Assembly: GCA_020853375.1 (NCBI GenBank)
Contig: JADYZA010000014.1
Coordinates: forward strand, 1 to 6,188
Origin: Verrucomicrobiota bacterium
GTDB lineage: Bacteria; Verrucomicrobiota; Kiritimatiellia; Kiritimatiellales; Tichowtungiaceae
Direction of reading: 5' to 3'
Length of the DNA: 6,188 nucleotides
Each line of letters opens with the position of its first letter. The stretch's first letter is position 1. The notes under the pieces are model-generated. The model made no database searches, was not told the DNA's origin, and saw only the letters and a list, made by a program, of their open reading frames with translations. The position numbers and the translations under genes are program-made. Shown here in pieces: positions 5,447 to 6,188 of the stretch.

Positions 5447-6188
5447 ATGATTCACCCGGCACGCATTCATAAACTTAACGACAAACCCGCCCGTAACGGC
5501 GGGTTTGTTTTGTATTGGATGCAGCAGAGCCAGCGCGCCGAATGGAATCATGCGCTCGAATACGCCATTGAGCGCGCCAACGAGCTCGACCTGCCGGTCG
5601 CCGTCGTTTTCGGTCTGATGGATAATTACCCCGAAGCCTGCGAGCGGCACTACACTTTCATGATCCAAGGATTGGAAGAAACATTCCAAACCTTGGAACA
5701 GCGCGGCCTCGGCACTTTTTTTGAGCGCGGGCATCCAGTGGACGTTGCGCTTAAAGCTGGGCGGAACGCGGCACTGATCGTCTGCGATATGGGCTATTTG
5801 CGCCATCAGGCCGAATGGCGCGCCCGCATCGCCGAAGAAGCCGACTGTGAAGTGGTTGAAATCGAAAGCGATGTTGTCGTTCCTGTCGAAGTCACCTCCG
5901 ACCACGCCGAATACATGGCGCGAACCATTCGTCCAAAACTCTTGAAGCGGCTGGATGAATTTCTTCAGCCTGTTCGCGAAGTGAAGCTTTCCAAACCTTG
6001 GAAACGCGGTGAGGACACCGTGCCTGCGTTCGGAAAGCTGGATAGGCCGTTCTTTCCGCATTTTAAAGGCGGAACGGTGGAAGCAAAGAGACGGCTCAAG
6101 AAGTTCATCGAAGAAAGTTTGGCGGTTTACGAAGCGCACAGCAACCAGCCGCAAACCGATGACGTTTCGGCGTTGAGCCCATATCTGC
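5447..6188 (+). CDS. phr: Class II deoxyribodipyrimidine (CPD) photolyase (partial; C-terminus off the right edge)
   Basis: 247 residues are open to the window end, about half of a typical 450-480-residue class II photolyase. The enzyme uses light and FAD to split cyclobutane pyrimidine dimers. The N-terminal alpha/beta antenna domain is clear: RIHKLN (6-11), FVLYWMQQSQRAEWNHAL (20-37), VVFGLMDNYPEA (53-64), RHYTFM (67-72), GYLRHQAEWR (116-125), and VVVPVE followed by YMARTIRPKL (156-165). The last residues, LSPYL (243-247), match the start of the family's LSPYLHFGQIS segment, where the FAD-binding helical domain begins. RIHKLN ahead of FVLYWM matches class II N-termini, supporting the ATG at 5447; restarting at Met25 would remove the first beta strand. 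A purine-rich GGACGGGGAAA stretch precedes the ATG. The FAD pocket and catalytic tryptophans are off-window, so activity cannot be judged. Confidence 0.93.
   Translation, partial: MIHPARIHKLNDKPARNGGFVLYWMQQSQRAEWNHALEYAIERANELDLPVAVVFGLMDNYPEACERHYTFMIQGLEETFQTLEQRGLGTFFERGHPVDVALKAGRNAALIVCDMGYLRHQAEWRARIAEEADCEVVEIESDVVVPVEVTSDHAEYMARTIRPKLLKRLDEFLQPVREVKLSKPWKRGEDTVPAFGKLDRPFFPHFKGGTVEAKRRLKKFIEESLAVYEAHSNQPQTDDVSALSPYL
5481..5511 (+). terminator. Intrinsic-terminator-like hairpin inside the photolyase 5' end
   Basis: ACAAACCCGCC (5481-5491) is the exact inverted repeat of GGCGGGTTTGT (5498-5508), giving an 11-bp stem with the 6-base loop CGTAAC. The plus strand continues as TTTGTATT, so the 3' side is T-rich as in a Rho-independent terminator; the minus strand lacks such a run. 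It lies 52 nt after the stop of the small membrane protein and within photolyase codons 12-22. It could end most transcripts of the upstream gene or act as an attenuator. Confidence 0.6.
5664..5676. repeat. TCCAA-N3-TTGGA dyad, copy 1 (spacer GGA)
   Basis: A perfect 5-bp inverted repeat with a 3-nt spacer inside the photolyase gene. Its centre is 21 bp, two helical turns, from that of the second copy. A protein-binding role is speculative. Confidence 0.4.
5684..5698. repeat. 15-nt dyad repeat, copy 2 (TTCCAA-ACC-TTGGAA)
   Basis: A perfect 6-bp inverted repeat with spacer ACC. The identical 15 nt recur at 5989-6003. Here it is read in codon phase as Phe-Gln-Thr-Leu-Glu (photolyase residues 80-84). 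Confidence 0.55.
5989..6003. repeat. 15-nt dyad repeat, copy 3 (TTCCAA-ACC-TTGGAA)
   Basis: An exact copy of 5684-5698, 305 bp downstream, in a different reading phase, so that it encodes part of Ser-Lys-Pro-Trp-Lys (182-186). The shared DNA is therefore not explained by a shared peptide. Confidence 0.55.

Noticed and set aside
5183..6154. 323-codon open frame on the minus strand opposite the photolyase and membrane-protein genes
   Set aside because: The plus strand reads as an unbroken class II photolyase with family motifs; the antisense translation shows no domain and would cross two plus-strand genes.
1..6188. tRNA, rRNA, CRISPR, insertion sequence or attachment site
   Set aside because: Read for cloverleaf or rRNA motifs, regularly spaced repeats, transposase motifs and terminal inverted repeats; none seen by eye.

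Overview
The window reads as a chromosomal segment of a Gram-negative, lipid A-making bacterium with mid-fifties GC by eye. The evidence is a fabZ-lpxA pair, a lipoprotein with a SurA/PpiC-like start, a type II secretion/type IV pilus assembly ATPase and a class II CPD photolyase. The mix would fit the PVC group (Verrucomicrobiota/Kiritimatiellota-like), but no rRNA or other decisive marker is present, so that placement is only an inference. Nothing looks like a phage, transposon, CRISPR array or recent island.

Layout, left to right. Positions 1-376 (minus) hold the N-terminal 125 residues of an exported lipoprotein that begins like a periplasmic peptidyl-prolyl isomerase/chaperone; the rest is off the left edge. 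A 130-nt divergent intergenic region (377-506) carries a promoter-like TTGACA/TATAAA pair for that gene and a strong 5'-leader stem-loop. Rightward from 507 come a small YkgJ-type cysteine-cluster protein, then fabZ, lpxA and a GspE/PilB-family ATPase. The fabZ-lpxA-ATPase genes are tightly packed (gaps of 7 and 1 nt) and appear to be one operon, with a good sigma70-like promoter at 837-865.

Convergent to the ATPase are two minus-strand genes, a free-standing Hpt phosphotransfer protein and a REC-domain response regulator, overlapping by 4 nt (ATGA). This is a phosphorelay module with no kinase in view. The pair has a promoter-like element placed so that the Hpt mRNA would be almost leaderless, and a dyad-symmetric, operator-like sequence fills the promoter spacer and -35 box.

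The right end (5136-6188, plus) holds a two-helix membrane protein of unknown function, followed 17 nt later by a class II deoxyribodipyrimidine photolyase that is cut off by the window edge. An almost perfect intrinsic-terminator hairpin lies inside the first codons of the photolyase gene, and a TCCAA-N3-TTGGA dyad occurs three times within it, two copies being part of an exact 15-nt repeat read in different frames.

I did not find a clearly new multi-gene system. The most unusual signals are the embedded terminator and repeated dyads in the photolyase gene, the operator-like/leaderless arrangement before the Hpt-REC pair, and the REC protein's C-terminal region, which may be an HD-GYP-type linker without its catalytic domain.
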